This document shows, piece after piece, positions 35,627-43,946 of a DNA stretch of 64,000 nucleotides. Below the pieces are notes generated by a model that did not search any database, had not been told where the DNA came from, and was given only the letters and a program-made list of their open reading frames with translations. Origin of the DNA: Cupriavidus sp. D384 (GTDB lineage: Bacteria; Pseudomonadota; Gammaproteobacteria; Burkholderiales; Burkholderiaceae); NCBI RefSeq assembly GCF_001652915.1, contig NZ_BBQI01000132.1, forward strand, positions 62,001 to 126,000, written 5' to 3'. Numbering within the stretch: position 1 is the stretch's first letter; every line of letters begins with the position of its first letter. A program made the translations under genes and the position numbers.

Positions 35627-36583
35627 ATGAAACGCCCCTTCCTCGCACTGACGCTGTTCGCCATGGCCGTCCCGGCCTTTGCCGGCACGTATCCAGACAA
35701 GATGGTTCGGATTCTCGTGCCATCGATTGCGGGCAGTGCGCCGGATATCATCGCCCGCCAGGTTGCCGAGCGGCTTACCAATGCCTGGAAGCAGCAGGTG
35801 ATCGTGGAGAACAAGCCTGGCGGTAACGGCATCGTCGCGATGAGTGCCCTCAAGCAGGCGCCGGCCGATGGGTACACCCTTGTGCTGTTTCACGCCGCGG
35901 CGGCCGTTACGACGCCTGTGATGTACAAGGAAGCAAAATTCGATATCCAGCGCGACACCGAAGTGGCCGCAACGCTGGCGTACACGCCGATGATGTTCGT
36001 GGCCGGTCCCGCGACGTCCTACAAGAATCTCGGTGACGTCATCAAGGACGCCAGGGCACGTCCTGATGACGTCGTGATCGGGAGTCCTACCCGGGGCTCC
36101 GTTCCCCATCTTACGGCCGAAATGATGGGGCAGTTGCAGAAGGCGAAGTTTCGGCAAGTGAGCTTCAGCGGAACGACGCAGGCCATTCAGGCCGTGGTGA
36201 AGGGCGATATCCCGATCTATGTCGACGGCATCGCACCGCTCGTGCCCCTGGTACGTGGCGGTCGCCTGAAAGCGCTTGCCGTGACATCGGACGTGAACCT
36301 TCCCGGCCTGGAGGGTATTCCGCTGGCCAAGGACGTGGCGCCTGGTCTTGTCGCCAAGGGCTGGTTCACGATCTTCGCGCCCAAGGGTACGCCAGTGCCA
36401 GTGCTCGATCGCGTCAACGTTGCCGTCAACCAGGCACTGACGCAGCAGCCGTTTGTCGACCGGCTCAAGGACCTGGGCACCTACCCGATGCCGATGTCGC
36501 GGCCGGAAGGCGCACGGTTCATCGAAGCCGAGAAGCTCCGCTGGGAGAAGGTGATTTCGGACGCCGGCGTTAAGCCGGAATAA
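35627..36583 (+). CDS. Bug/TctC-type periplasmic solute-binding protein
   Basis: 318 residues from ATG 35627. The signal peptide MKRPFLALTLFAMAVPAFAG is followed by TYPDKMVRILVPSIAGSAPDIIARQVAERL, the standard tripartite-tricarboxylate-receptor opening. VENKPGGNGIVAM and ADGYTLVL are further family marks. Bug proteins bind carboxylates, often aromatic ones, and act in uptake or sensing. No tctA/tctB membrane genes are nearby. Two operators precede it, and it heads a unit with the MBL-fold gene (35 bp downstream) and a porin. It probably binds the island's aromatic acid. Confidence 0.88.
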   Translation: MKRPFLALTLFAMAVPAFAGTYPDKMVRILVPSIAGSAPDIIARQVAERLTNAWKQQVIVENKPGGNGIVAMSALKQAPADGYTLVLFHAAAAVTTPVMYKEAKFDIQRDTEVAATLAYTPMMFVAGPATSYKNLGDVIKDARARPDDVVIGSPTRGSVPHLTAEMMGQLQKAKFRQVSFSGTTQAIQAVVKGDIPIYVDGIAPLVPLVRGGRLKALAVTSDVNLPGLEGIPLAKDVAPGLVAKGWFTIFAPKGTPVPVLDRVNVAVNQALTQQPFVDRLKDLGTYPMPMSRPEGARFIEAEKLRWEKVISDAGVKPE

Positions 36584-36618
36584 TGCCGGCCCGGTCCTGA
36601 GCTTCCTTCGGAGAACAC

Positions 36619-37821
36619 ATGCGAGATCTTCTTTCCCGGGCAGGGGTTGACCCCACCAATGGCTTCCGCCTGCTTTGTGCGGGGGCATTTGCGGCGCTCG
36701 CCGTCCTGGCTTCGGCATCCCATGCAGAACCAAACCCGCAGCCGCATCAATCCCTGGTGGCGCAGTCCGGCCCCAGCCTCGTACTGCTGGGTACGGCCGG
36801 TGGCCGGACTTCGTGGCGAGGTTCGCAGTCTGCGGGAATCGCCTCGGCGGTCGTGGTCAACGGCCAGGTCTACCTCGTAGATTTCGGCGCTGGCTGGTTG
36901 CGGCGCTACTTCCAGGCGGGCTTGGGTGCGCCGCCACCGGCACGGGGCCTTGAAACACTACGGGCGGCGTTTATCACCCATATGCACGCGGACCACATCG
37001 TCGATTATCCGTCGCTAGTCTTGTTTGGCGCGTCGGACGGCCTGGCCGAACGGCGTCAGAAACTCAAGGTGATCGGCCCTGGCTCACGCGGAAAACTCCC
37101 GCCCTCGAGCGGCGGCAACGACGGCATGGCGGACGTCGTGGCGCCCGAGCAGCCAATGCCAGGCACCGTTGCCATGACCGAAGCGCTATACCGTGCGTTC
37201 GCGGCGGATATCAATGACAACATCCTGGATAGCCGCAAGCCGAATCCCCATAGCCGCGTCGATGTCATGGACATCACACTGCCGGCCGGCCTTGACGTTG
37301 ATCCCGATCGCGACCCCGCGCCACCGATGGCACCGTTCGAGATCTACCGCGACGAGAACGTCAGGGTGACAGCAACGCTGGTCAACCATGCTCCCGTCTA
37401 TCCGGCATTCGCATATCGGTTCGACACCTCGAATGGGTCCGTCGTCTTCTCAGGTGATACCAGCCCCGACCGGAACCTGATTCGGTTGGCGCAAGGCGCT
37501 GATGTCCTGGTGCATGAGGTGATTGACACTGCCTGGGCGGATTCCCTGTACCCGAAACCCAGGAACGCGGCGCAGGAAGCCAAGGCGCACCATCTTGTGC
37601 ATGCGCATACCGCGGCAACGGATGTCGGTGCCGTCGCCGAAGCGGCTCACGTCAAAACACTCGTCCTGTCGCATTTGGCCCCGGCCGACGGCGACCCCCG
37701 CCGTTGGGCAGCAGCCGGCCAGGGCTTTTCAGGGCAGGTGATCGTTGGCCGCGATCTCCAGTGGATTCCTCTTGTGTCCCCTGCGCCCGATTCGAAAGCG
37801 CGCGCGGGTCAGACGCCCTAA
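36619..37821 (+). CDS. Secreted metallo-beta-lactamase-fold hydrolase
   Basis: 400 residues. A signal sequence with a long N-region (hydrophobic core LLCAGAFAALAVLASASHA) targets it to the periplasm. The metal motif THMHADHIVDYPSL, a downstream VVFSGDTSPDRNL and the late HLAP give the residues of a two-metal RNase Z/arylsulfatase-like MBL enzyme. A carboxy-terminal segment KAHHLVHAHTAATDVGAVAEA is also typical of this group. In an operon with an uptake receptor and a porin, it may release the free aromatic acid from an ester, sulfate or lactone outside the cytoplasm. The substrate is not evident. Confidence 0.72.
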   Translation: MRDLLSRAGVDPTNGFRLLCAGAFAALAVLASASHAEPNPQPHQSLVAQSGPSLVLLGTAGGRTSWRGSQSAGIASAVVVNGQVYLVDFGAGWLRRYFQAGLGAPPPARGLETLRAAFITHMHADHIVDYPSLVLFGASDGLAERRQKLKVIGPGSRGKLPPSSGGNDGMADVVAPEQPMPGTVAMTEALYRAFAADINDNILDSRKPNPHSRVDVMDITLPAGLDVDPDRDPAPPMAPFEIYRDENVRVTATLVNHAPVYPAFAYRFDTSNGSVVFSGDTSPDRNLIRLAQGADVLVHEVIDTAWADSLYPKPRNAAQEAKAHHLVHAHTAATDVGAVAEAAHVKTLVLSHLAPADGDPRRWAAAGQGFSGQVIVGRDLQWIPLVSPAPDSKARAGQTP

Positions 37822-37941
37822 CTCCCCAGGTACCTTTCCATGGCATATGCACGCCGCGCGGCGTGCGGCCCGCGCTCGTCCTGACGACGAGGCTGACGAT
37901 TCCCGCAAGCCAGATGTATCACGACAAAAAAGGAGACAGTG

Positions 37942-39117
37942 GTGAAATTGAATCGTTTTGCAGCAGTTGCCCTGGCCGCGTGCTCGGGGTCTGCATTGGC
38001 CCAGTCGAGCGTCACGCTCTACGGGGTGGTCGACGCAGGCATCGAGTACGTGAACCACGTGGGCGTGGTGCCGACAGCGGCCAATGGATTCAATCCAGGG
38101 CCTGGTCATGATGTCGTCCGCATGAACTCGGGTGGGTTATCCGGTTCCCGTTGGGGCATTCGCGGCGTCGAGGACCTTGGCGGAGGGACGCAAGCCGTGT
38201 TCGTGCTCGAAAATGGATTCAACGGCGACACCGGCACGATGCAACAGTCGAGCCGACTATTCGGTCGGCAAGCTTTCGTGGGGATAAAGAACGCGACCTA
38301 TGGCCAGATTAGCCTTGGGCGTCAGTACACCTCATTGTTCGACAGCATTGTCAATTTTGTGCCGGCGTACTTTGCCACGCAGTATGAGCCGATCACGCTC
38401 TTCACCGGTGCGAACTTCCGGGAAGACAATACGATCAAGTACACCTTGAATGCGGGCCAATTCACCGGAGTGGCGCACTATTCCTTCGGCACTGGTGTGG
38501 CGTTGCCGCAGACCGTGCAGTCGGGCCTGGCGATCGGCGGAAATGGTGAAGTGCCAGGCCAGGCGCGAAGAGACAGCGCCTATGGCGCTTCCCTGTCCTA
38601 CACCGGCGGGGCCCTGTGGGCAGCCATCGGGTATGACCAGTTCAATCCCTCCATTGGCACGACGACCAGCGCAAGCAGCGGCAGCTTCCGAAAAGCCACG
38701 GCCGCGCTAAGTTACAGCCTGCCTTGGGGGCGAGTGATGGGGGGCTATCGTTGGGGGCAAAACAAGACGCCGGCGGGCGCAACGATCGGACGTGATGATT
38801 TCTTCTGGGTCGGCGGCATCTATCAGGTTACGCCAGCGTTCAGTCTCACGCTCGAGTATGACTATGACAAGGTCCGCAACGCATTTGGTAACACTAGCGT
38901 CGCCAATCCCTGGCAGGTAAACCTGATTGCGGATTACAACTTCTCGAAGCGAACGGATGTCTACCTGTCCGCCGCCTACGCCAAGAACGCAGGGTTGATG
39001 TTCGACTCGGCGCTGATTGCCTATGCAAATAGCCTGGCGCTTGGTAACAGCTACGTACTTGGCAACGGCAACTCGTCAATGCTGGGCGTGTCGATTGGCG
39101 TTCGGCACAAATTCTGA
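37942..39117 (+). CDS. Trimeric outer-membrane porin, second copy in the island
   Basis: 391 residues from the GTG at 37942, five bases after AGGAGA (a GTG three bases earlier is too close). Signal peptide MKLNRFAAVALAACSGSALA, then QSSVTLYGVVDAGIEYVNH; ends with GVRHKF. It is a clear paralogue of the porin at 25765 (shared SRWGIRGVEDLGGG), but 39 residues longer with a more divergent C-terminal half. It is the last gene of the second operator-controlled unit, 120 bp after the MBL gene. Its 3' end overlaps the neighbouring SulP remnant. Confidence 0.9.
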   Translation: MKLNRFAAVALAACSGSALAQSSVTLYGVVDAGIEYVNHVGVVPTAANGFNPGPGHDVVRMNSGGLSGSRWGIRGVEDLGGGTQAVFVLENGFNGDTGTMQQSSRLFGRQAFVGIKNATYGQISLGRQYTSLFDSIVNFVPAYFATQYEPITLFTGANFREDNTIKYTLNAGQFTGVAHYSFGTGVALPQTVQSGLAIGGNGEVPGQARRDSAYGASLSYTGGALWAAIGYDQFNPSIGTTTSASSGSFRKATAALSYSLPWGRVMGGYRWGQNKTPAGATIGRDDFFWVGGIYQVTPAFSLTLEYDYDKVRNAFGNTSVANPWQVNLIADYNFSKRTDVYLSAAYAKNAGLMFDSALIAYANSLALGNSYVLGNGNSSMLGVSIGVRHKF

Positions 39118-39477
39118 GAGGGCCCTGATTGCGTCATCCACGCTTGTAAATATTTCGTGACGGCCGGATTTTCCGGCCAGTGCACGATATATCTCCGGTT
39201 CGGTCAGCACGCCTTCGGGTATGGCAACGGTTGCAAAGCCTACGCCTCGCCGGTCCAGTTCCGCGCGGATGGCGCTGGTCAGACCGACATACTCCGGGCT
39301 ACCCAGTGCTGCGACGGCTACCAGGGAGCTTGCGAGGACGGCTGCTGTAGCCGAATCGGCGGCGATGACCAGGTGACGCGATGCGCCCAGCAGGGCAAAT
39401 GCCACCATCGGCAGCAATATCGTGTAGAGCCCCGTGACACGCACGCGACCGTGCGCGATGGCCCTCGATGCCGTGTG
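39076..39477 (-). pseudogene. Internally deleted SulP-family anion transporter remnant
   Basis: The minus frame reads VTGLYTILLPMVAFALLG, SRHLVIAADSATAAVL and GSPEYVGLTSA, an unmistakable early SulP membrane region. It then passes directly to AELDRRGVGFATVAIPEGVL and EIFTSVDDAIRAL, which is STAS-domain-like C-terminal sequence. Roughly 350 residues of membrane domain are missing and the frame is kept. A TAA at 39478-39480 closes the frame upstream, and the usual N-terminal helix is gone. The last residues run into the 3' end of the porin gene on the other strand. A GTG at 39444 could start a 122-residue peptide, but function is unlikely. Confidence 0.7.
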
Positions 39478-39502
39478 TTATCCCGGATTGCGTTGCCTGC
39501 TG

Positions 39503-39931
39503 TCAGGCCATTTCGCTAACGGCTTCTTCAGCCACCGCGACTTCCGTCTTGTCGGGCACAGTGCTTTCCGCTATCGCAGTGTCGACTTCGGAAAGCATCT
39601 CGCCAAGACCGATGACAACCGTGATATTCGGCGTCCAGTCCTTCCGGTCGGTGCTGACCTCGGCAAACGTGGTCACCGTTGCGGTGTAGCCCTGCGCTCT
39701 GAGGTCGTCGGCGAGCCGATGCGCGCGCGGTTCCAGTGCTGCTTGCGGATTGTCTTCGCTGATATCGAGCACCAGCCTGGTCTCGAATTCATCCTTGCCC
39801 CGCTGGATTGCCGCTTGCATTGCCTTGAGTTGCTTGTTTGCGAGCGCGACGAGCTTGCTGTACCTGGATTCTTCCTGGCTGGCGCGCAGTGCCTTGGCGG
39901 CGTTGATGATTTCGGAGCGGTCCACGAACAT
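39503..39931 (-). CDS. SOS-controlled hypothetical protein 2
   Basis: 142 residues from the ATG at 39931 (AAAGG upstream); the frame extends to 39973 but without a better start. I do not recognise the family. The first ~60 residues are strongly helical and charged (SEIINAAKALRASQEESRYS), then an alpha/beta-looking middle (ETRLVLDISEDN, LRAQGYTATVTTF, ITVVIGLGEML), and an acidic Glu/Val/Ala tail. There is no signal peptide or membrane segment. A LexA-type box lies 85 bp upstream (40016-40031), and the upstream gene carries its own box, so both are likely induced by DNA damage. Confidence 0.6.
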   Translation of the reverse strand: MFVDRSEIINAAKALRASQEESRYSKLVALANKQLKAMQAAIQRGKDEFETRLVLDISEDNPQAALEPRAHRLADDLRAQGYTATVTTFAEVSTDRKDWTPNITVVIGLGEMLSEVDTAIAESTVPDKTEVAVAEEAVSEMA

Positions 39932-40015
39932 GATTGCCTTTCGAGGTGGAGGAGAGAAAGCGCGAGCCCGCACGAGCTTGACCTCGGAGGCCCGCTTTTA
40001 TGGCGGCGACGACAA

Positions 40016-40031
40016 CTGTATAAATATACAG
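40016..40031 (-). promoter_or_regulatory. LexA (SOS) box before hypothetical gene 2
   Basis: CTGTATAAATATACAG fits CTGT-N8-ACAG, the LexA site of beta- and gamma-proteobacteria, with an all-AT centre. It lies in the 124-bp gap between the two minus-strand genes, 85 bp before the downstream start. Confidence 0.75.
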
Positions 40032-40055
40032 TGTTCTTCAGTTGGCCTGCAAGGG

Positions 40056-40553
40056 TCAGCGGATCTTTCCGAATCCGCCGTCAGCCCACCGGATCGCACT
40101 GTCCCGTGTCAGCCGAAAATCCGCTTGTACATGGATGGCCGCGAGAACATCCCCCGTTTGTCCCATGGCCGTCAACGTGCCGAAGGGTTCGAAATCGTCT
40201 GGCGTAATCGCAAGCCTGACGTTGACGATCTGCGATGCCGTCTCGATGGTTACTTCCCGGTTCAACTGTGCATGCAACTGCTGCTCGTGGCGACGAATCA
40301 CCTCTGAGGCCGTCTTCACAAGGGTCTGATGGGCGGCGGCGTCGAGCGGTTTTGGATCTACCTTGTTTCTGCCCATGGTCCACGGACCGACGAGCGCCGG
40401 CTCGGCGCTGCCGTCACGCGTCATTTCCACTGCCCAACCGTCGCCGTCCTCGTTCTTGATGACCTTTGCCGTCCAGCCTTTGTCTCGCCAAAGGCGCGGC
40501 TCATAAATCTGGGAGGATTCGTCTTCCGAAACAGCGGTGTCGTCGTGGGACAT
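40056..40553 (-). CDS. SOS-controlled hypothetical protein 1
   Basis: 165 residues from the ATG at 40553 (MSHDDTAVSEDESSQIYEP). The longer frame to 40649 starts with TTG and runs through the LexA box, so it is rejected. The family is not recognised. A polar N-terminus leads to a small domain with WRDKGWTAKVIKNEDGDGWAVEMTRDG, then a helix (HQTLVKTASEVIRRHEQQLHA) and a C-terminal alpha/beta part ending GGFGKIR. It looks like a soluble cytosolic protein. A near-consensus LexA box sits 58 bp upstream. It probably forms a damage-inducible pair with the next gene; the function is unknown. Confidence 0.6.
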   Translation of the reverse strand: MSHDDTAVSEDESSQIYEPRLWRDKGWTAKVIKNEDGDGWAVEMTRDGSAEPALVGPWTMGRNKVDPKPLDAAAHQTLVKTASEVIRRHEQQLHAQLNREVTIETASQIVNVRLAITPDDFEPFGTLTAMGQTGDVLAAIHVQADFRLTRDSAIRWADGGFGKIR

Positions 40554-40610
40554 GGCGAATGGCGTCGAGCGATTGAATTGGGGGAGGCCACGGGCCGCGG
40601 CCTGTCTGGA

Positions 40611-40630
40611 TACTGTATAAATATACAGTA
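40611..40630 (-). promoter_or_regulatory. LexA (SOS) box before hypothetical gene 1
   Basis: TACTGTATAAATATACAGTA differs from the E. coli consensus (TACTGTATATATATACAGTA) at one central base. Its position 58 bp before the start codon suits a box that overlaps the promoter. Confidence 0.8.
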
Positions 40631-40797
40631 TGCGACTCAAATGTCGCAAGTGTCGGTAATGCCCACCCGATGCGGATGTTTTCGCGTCGCGTGGTTACCG
40701 AAACCGATGTCCGCAATGGATCGTCCCGGTAGCCTTGTCTGGCCGCGCTACCTGGTTTTAACGCGCTGTTGCCTTGTCTGCCGCAGTTGGGTCTGCC

Positions 40798-41262
40798 TCA
40801 GGGCGCCTTCCTGGGCGGGGCATGACGGGCCAGAAATCGGTCCAGCTGCCCCGCAAAGGTCTTGCTGTCCTGCGGCGCATACGGCGCAGGCCCACCAGTG
40901 TCTATGCCGGAGGCCCGCAGCTGGTCCATGACCTCCCGCATCGTCAATCGCTCCTGGATATTCTCGCGGCTGAACCAGCTTCCGCGTGGATCCAGCACCT
41001 GGGCGCCCTTGTCCAGGGCAGCTGAGGCCAGCGGGATGTCGGCGGTGATCACGAGGTCGCCGGCGCTGACCAGTTCGACGATACGGTCATCGGCGCTGTC
41101 GAATCCCGCAGGCACCTGTATGAACTTTATGTGCCGCGAAGGCGGGGTGCGCAGATACTGATTTGCCACCAGCGTCACGCATACGCCGACACGCTGCGCG
41201 GCCCGAAACAGCATGTCCTTGACGACAACGGGGCAGGCATCGGCATCAACCAGTATTTGCAT
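40798..41262 (-). CDS. YaiI/YqxD family protein (DUF188, PIN-like)
   Basis: 154 residues, the usual length. It opens with MQILVDADACPVVVKDMLFRAA, the invariant family start, and contains DDRIVELVSAGDLVITADIPLA and NIQERLTMREVMDQLR. The conserved aspartates match the acidic site of PIN-like nucleases, but a biochemical role for this family is not settled. It is a single gene, cytosolic, 168 bp from the SOS box of its neighbour on the same strand. Confidence 0.9.
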   Translation of the reverse strand: MQILVDADACPVVVKDMLFRAAQRVGVCVTLVANQYLRTPPSRHIKFIQVPAGFDSADDRIVELVSAGDLVITADIPLASAALDKGAQVLDPRGSWFSRENIQERLTMREVMDQLRASGIDTGGPAPYAPQDSKTFAGQLDRFLARHAPPRKAP

Positions 41263-41466
41263 GTGAGAGTTCCAATTGCCAGGGGGCGGGGAGAGGAGAG
41301 CCGGGAGGGCAGGGCGCTCATGATACTGCCTGCCTGCACCGATCTGGCCAGACCGGTGACGTCATCGATGGCAGGAGTCCCATCAGGCCGGATTCTCGGA
41401 TTATGCTGAACTGTCTTCAGCGTGCAGACGTACCCGCAGAATGCCGGGGATGGAACCGCGCGGCTT

Positions 41467-41685
41467 TCACGGCAAATGCAACTGTTTCGCGGGACGCCAC
41501 TTCGTCGGCCGGCCGATATGGACGCTGACGCCGGGATGGTTCTTCATCGACCAATGGCCTGCTGCGATGCTGGTTTCAAATACTTCGGGCTTCGAAGCAG
41601 TGTTGTCGTCAAACAGAACAACGAGGTGCCAGCGCCGGTTGATGTAAGTAACGGAGATGCGCTTGGGACTGGGACGTAGTTCCAT
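41467..41685 (-). CDS. Small hypothetical protein
   Basis: 72 residues (starts MELRPSPKRISVTYINRRWH). The composition is protein-like, with a strand-rich middle (HLVVLFDDNTASKPEVFET), but I see no ribosome-binding site and no recognisable family. It stands alone in a 971-bp gap between the YaiI and carbonic anhydrase genes. It may be a real small gene or chance. Confidence 0.35.
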   Translation of the reverse strand: MELRPSPKRISVTYINRRWHLVVLFDDNTASKPEVFETSIAAGHWSMKNHPGVSVHIGRPTKWRPAKQLHLP

Positions 41686-42233
41686 GTGTCAATAGAGAGA
41701 CGGTGAACGGAAGCACCAGAGGCCTTCGGTCAACGCGACCTTGCGTGCCACTAGATCGGATATAGGCGGAGCAGCGTCCGATAGCAATGGAAATTCGTCC
41801 AATCAAGCAGGGATCAGTCTACGGAGTGCTCTAGCGTCGGAGATCGAGCCGTTTTGCGGGGAGACGTGGATCATGCCTATCGTGGGCAGATCAACATCTG
41901 CGATGCGAGATATCGACAATGCGGCGATTATGGGGGCAAGCTGTAGCGCAATTCGTGCCGCATTGGAAAGCTAGCTGGACCGCCCCCGTGTACTCACAAG
42001 TGCGATTGCGTCGTCTGTACGTCAGGCCCCAGAAATTGCGCGGCCAGTCGGCACCCGACGTATATATTGAATCTCGGCCGTTCTGGTTCCAGTTGTGATT
42101 AGTCATTCACGTTTTGTGGTGGGGAGCTGCATTTGAGGTCGCCTGGCGCCAGTTTTGACGGGTGACGCTCGATAGGCGCTGACGGCAAGGCTTGGCGGCC
42201 TCCATCCCCAACCAGCCGCTGCGGAGACAGCCC
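41686..42233. other. Intergenic, no supported gene
   Basis: 548 bp of visibly lower GC than the neighbourhood. Short open frames on both strands lack ribosome-binding sites and protein-like composition. Only the GGAG before the carbonic anhydrase ATG is clear. It could be a degraded gene, but nothing is recognisable. Confidence 0.4.
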
Positions 42234-42911
42234 ATGCGCAAACTCATCATGGGAATCGTTGAGTTCCGGGAGAAATTGCTACCGCAGTACGCGCAGAAGT
42301 TCAGCGAGTTGGCGCTCGCGCAAACGCCTGACGCGTTCTTCATCACGTGTTCCGACAGCAGGGTTGTGCCGGACCTGCTTGCTTCGACCCATCCCGGGGA
42401 TCTGTTCACCATGCGCAATGTGGGCAATCTGATTCCGCCCGCAACCGTTGACGGTGCATCCACGGGCGATCTGTCGGAAGCCAGCGCGATCGAGTACGCG
42501 GTACTGATATTGAAGGTCGCCAATATCGTGGTGTGTGGGCACTCCGAATGTGGAGCAATGAAGGCGGTCTACACGCGCAATTCGAAGCTGAAAGCGCCGA
42601 ACCTTGACAAGTGGTTGTACCACGCCAATAACGCAGCGTTTCGCCTGGAACACGAGGGGCCGCTCGATGGCAGTCTGAAGCCCCACGATCAATTATCGCA
42701 ACTCAACGTTCTCGTGCAGCTTGAGCATCTGATGACCTATCCGATCGTCCACCAACAGGTTGCTGCAGGCGCGTTGGTGCTGAGCGGCTGGTGGTTCGAT
42801 ATCGCGACGGGCGACATGTATGCCTACGAGCGGACGAGCCGCTCGTTCGAGGTCATCGACCGGGCCATGGCTGACCGAATCATTGCACGCCTTGCCGCAA
42901 GAGCGCGTTAA
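42234..42911 (+). CDS. Beta-class carbonic anhydrase
   Basis: 225 residues from ATG 42234, with GGAG eight bases upstream. The zinc ligands and dyad are visible: Cys and Asp-Arg in FITCSDSRVVPD, His and Cys in VVCGHSECGAMKAV. MRNVGNLIPP and LSGWWFDIATGDMYAYE are further family marks. It interconverts CO2 and bicarbonate in the cytosol, supplying bicarbonate to carboxylases. No cyanase gene is adjacent, so it is not obviously a CynT. It is a single gene. Confidence 0.92.
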   Translation: MRKLIMGIVEFREKLLPQYAQKFSELALAQTPDAFFITCSDSRVVPDLLASTHPGDLFTMRNVGNLIPPATVDGASTGDLSEASAIEYAVLILKVANIVVCGHSECGAMKAVYTRNSKLKAPNLDKWLYHANNAAFRLEHEGPLDGSLKPHDQLSQLNVLVQLEHLMTYPIVHQQVAAGALVLSGWWFDIATGDMYAYERTSRSFEVIDRAMADRIIARLAARAR

Positions 42912-43107
42912 AGCGCAATCGTTCTCATCTGACGCAGATTTTGCTGCCGCAGCCCGTGCGCAGGGTCTGGCCGCCGTGGTTTTGTGCCGCCATTGCCCTT
43001 TCGCCCAATGGCGAGCGCATCAATTCGCGCCTAGAACAGCCTTGCGGGCCTTTTTTCTGTATTCAACGCCTGTCGCCGGGTGTGACAGGGCTGCGTGGGA
43101 GATCATG

Positions 43108-43692
43108 ATGAATCGACGTCAATTTGTGGGCAGGCTGACTGGATCCGGGCTGCTGGTTGCCACCGCCTTTGCTGCGGGATGTACAACCACAGGAACGGGA
43201 GCATCGACCGACAACGCGGCGAAACGACGCGAGATCGATTCGGGCGTCGATGGCGCACTCAACCGATTGTTTACTTCCGTCAACGGCTCGCGCGAGCTGG
43301 CACAGCGTGCGTATGGCGTGCTGGTCTTTCCTCGCGTGCTTGCCGGCGGCTTTATCGTTGGTGGCGAGTATGGGGAAGGATCGCTGCGCGCGCACGGTGC
43401 CACGGTGGGCTACTACAGCACGGCGCATGCATCTTTCGGACTCACGGCGGGTGGTCAGTCGAAGGCCGAGATCATCATGTTCATGACGCCTGACGCCTAC
43501 AACAAGTTCCTCAATAGCAGCGGCTGGACTGCGGGTGCCGATGCGAATGTTGCCATCGCAAAGGTGGGCGCAAATGGGCAACTTGACACACTGACCAGCC
43601 AGCAACCGGTAATCGGCTTCGTTCAGGCCAATGCGGGTCTGATGGTGGATGTCTCGATGAACGGTGCAAAGATCAGCAAGCTAAATATCTGA
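43108..43692 (+). CDS. YSC84/SYLF-domain lipoprotein
   Basis: 194 residues (ATG 43108; ATG 43105 directly before is possible; GGGAG upstream). The N-terminus MNRRQFVGRLTGSGLLVATAFAAGCTTT has a lipobox-like AAGC, so it is probably a lipoprotein. The body is a SYLF/YSC84 domain (RAYGVLVFPRVLAGGFIVGGEYGEG, YYSTAHASFGLTAGGQSKAE, FVQANAGLMVDVSMNGAKI). SYLF domains bind lipid in eukaryotes; bacterial roles are poorly known. It lies 196 bp after the carbonic anhydrase gene. Confidence 0.82.
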   Translation: MNRRQFVGRLTGSGLLVATAFAAGCTTTGTGASTDNAAKRREIDSGVDGALNRLFTSVNGSRELAQRAYGVLVFPRVLAGGFIVGGEYGEGSLRAHGATVGYYSTAHASFGLTAGGQSKAEIIMFMTPDAYNKFLNSSGWTAGADANVAIAKVGANGQLDTLTSQQPVIGFVQANAGLMVDVSMNGAKISKLNI

Positions 43693-43722
43693 CGTCGTGT
43701 CGCCTGCACGCAGCGTCCGGTT

Positions 43723-43747
43723 GGAGCGGGAAGGCGAAGCCCGCTCC
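43723..43747. other. GC-rich inverted repeat between convergent genes
   Basis: GGAGCGGG and CCCGCTCC, perfect 8-bp arms with a 9-nt loop, 30 bp after the lipoprotein stop. No T-run follows on either strand, so termination is possible but not proven. Confidence 0.35.
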
Positions 43748-43946
43748 TGGACGGCGCGCGTCTGAACGACCCAGGTACTGCGGCGTTGATGTCAGCAGCA
43801 TGAAGTTGACATGGACGAACGAGAAGTAGCCGATCGAATTGAATGTCAGCGTGCGGCTTCCAGGATCGAAGCACGGATATTGTTGATGTGCTCGGCCGTC
43901 TGGCGCGCGGCTTCCTGGCGGTGTACGTGCACTGGTGCGCAGCCCG

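Noticed and set aside
40554..40649. Upstream extension of SOS hypothetical gene 1
   Set aside because: It starts with TTG and translates across the LexA box; the ATG at 40553 is more credible.
41741..42106. Short frames on both strands before the carbonic anhydrase gene
   Set aside because: No start signals or recognisable sequence; the region is better left as intergenic.
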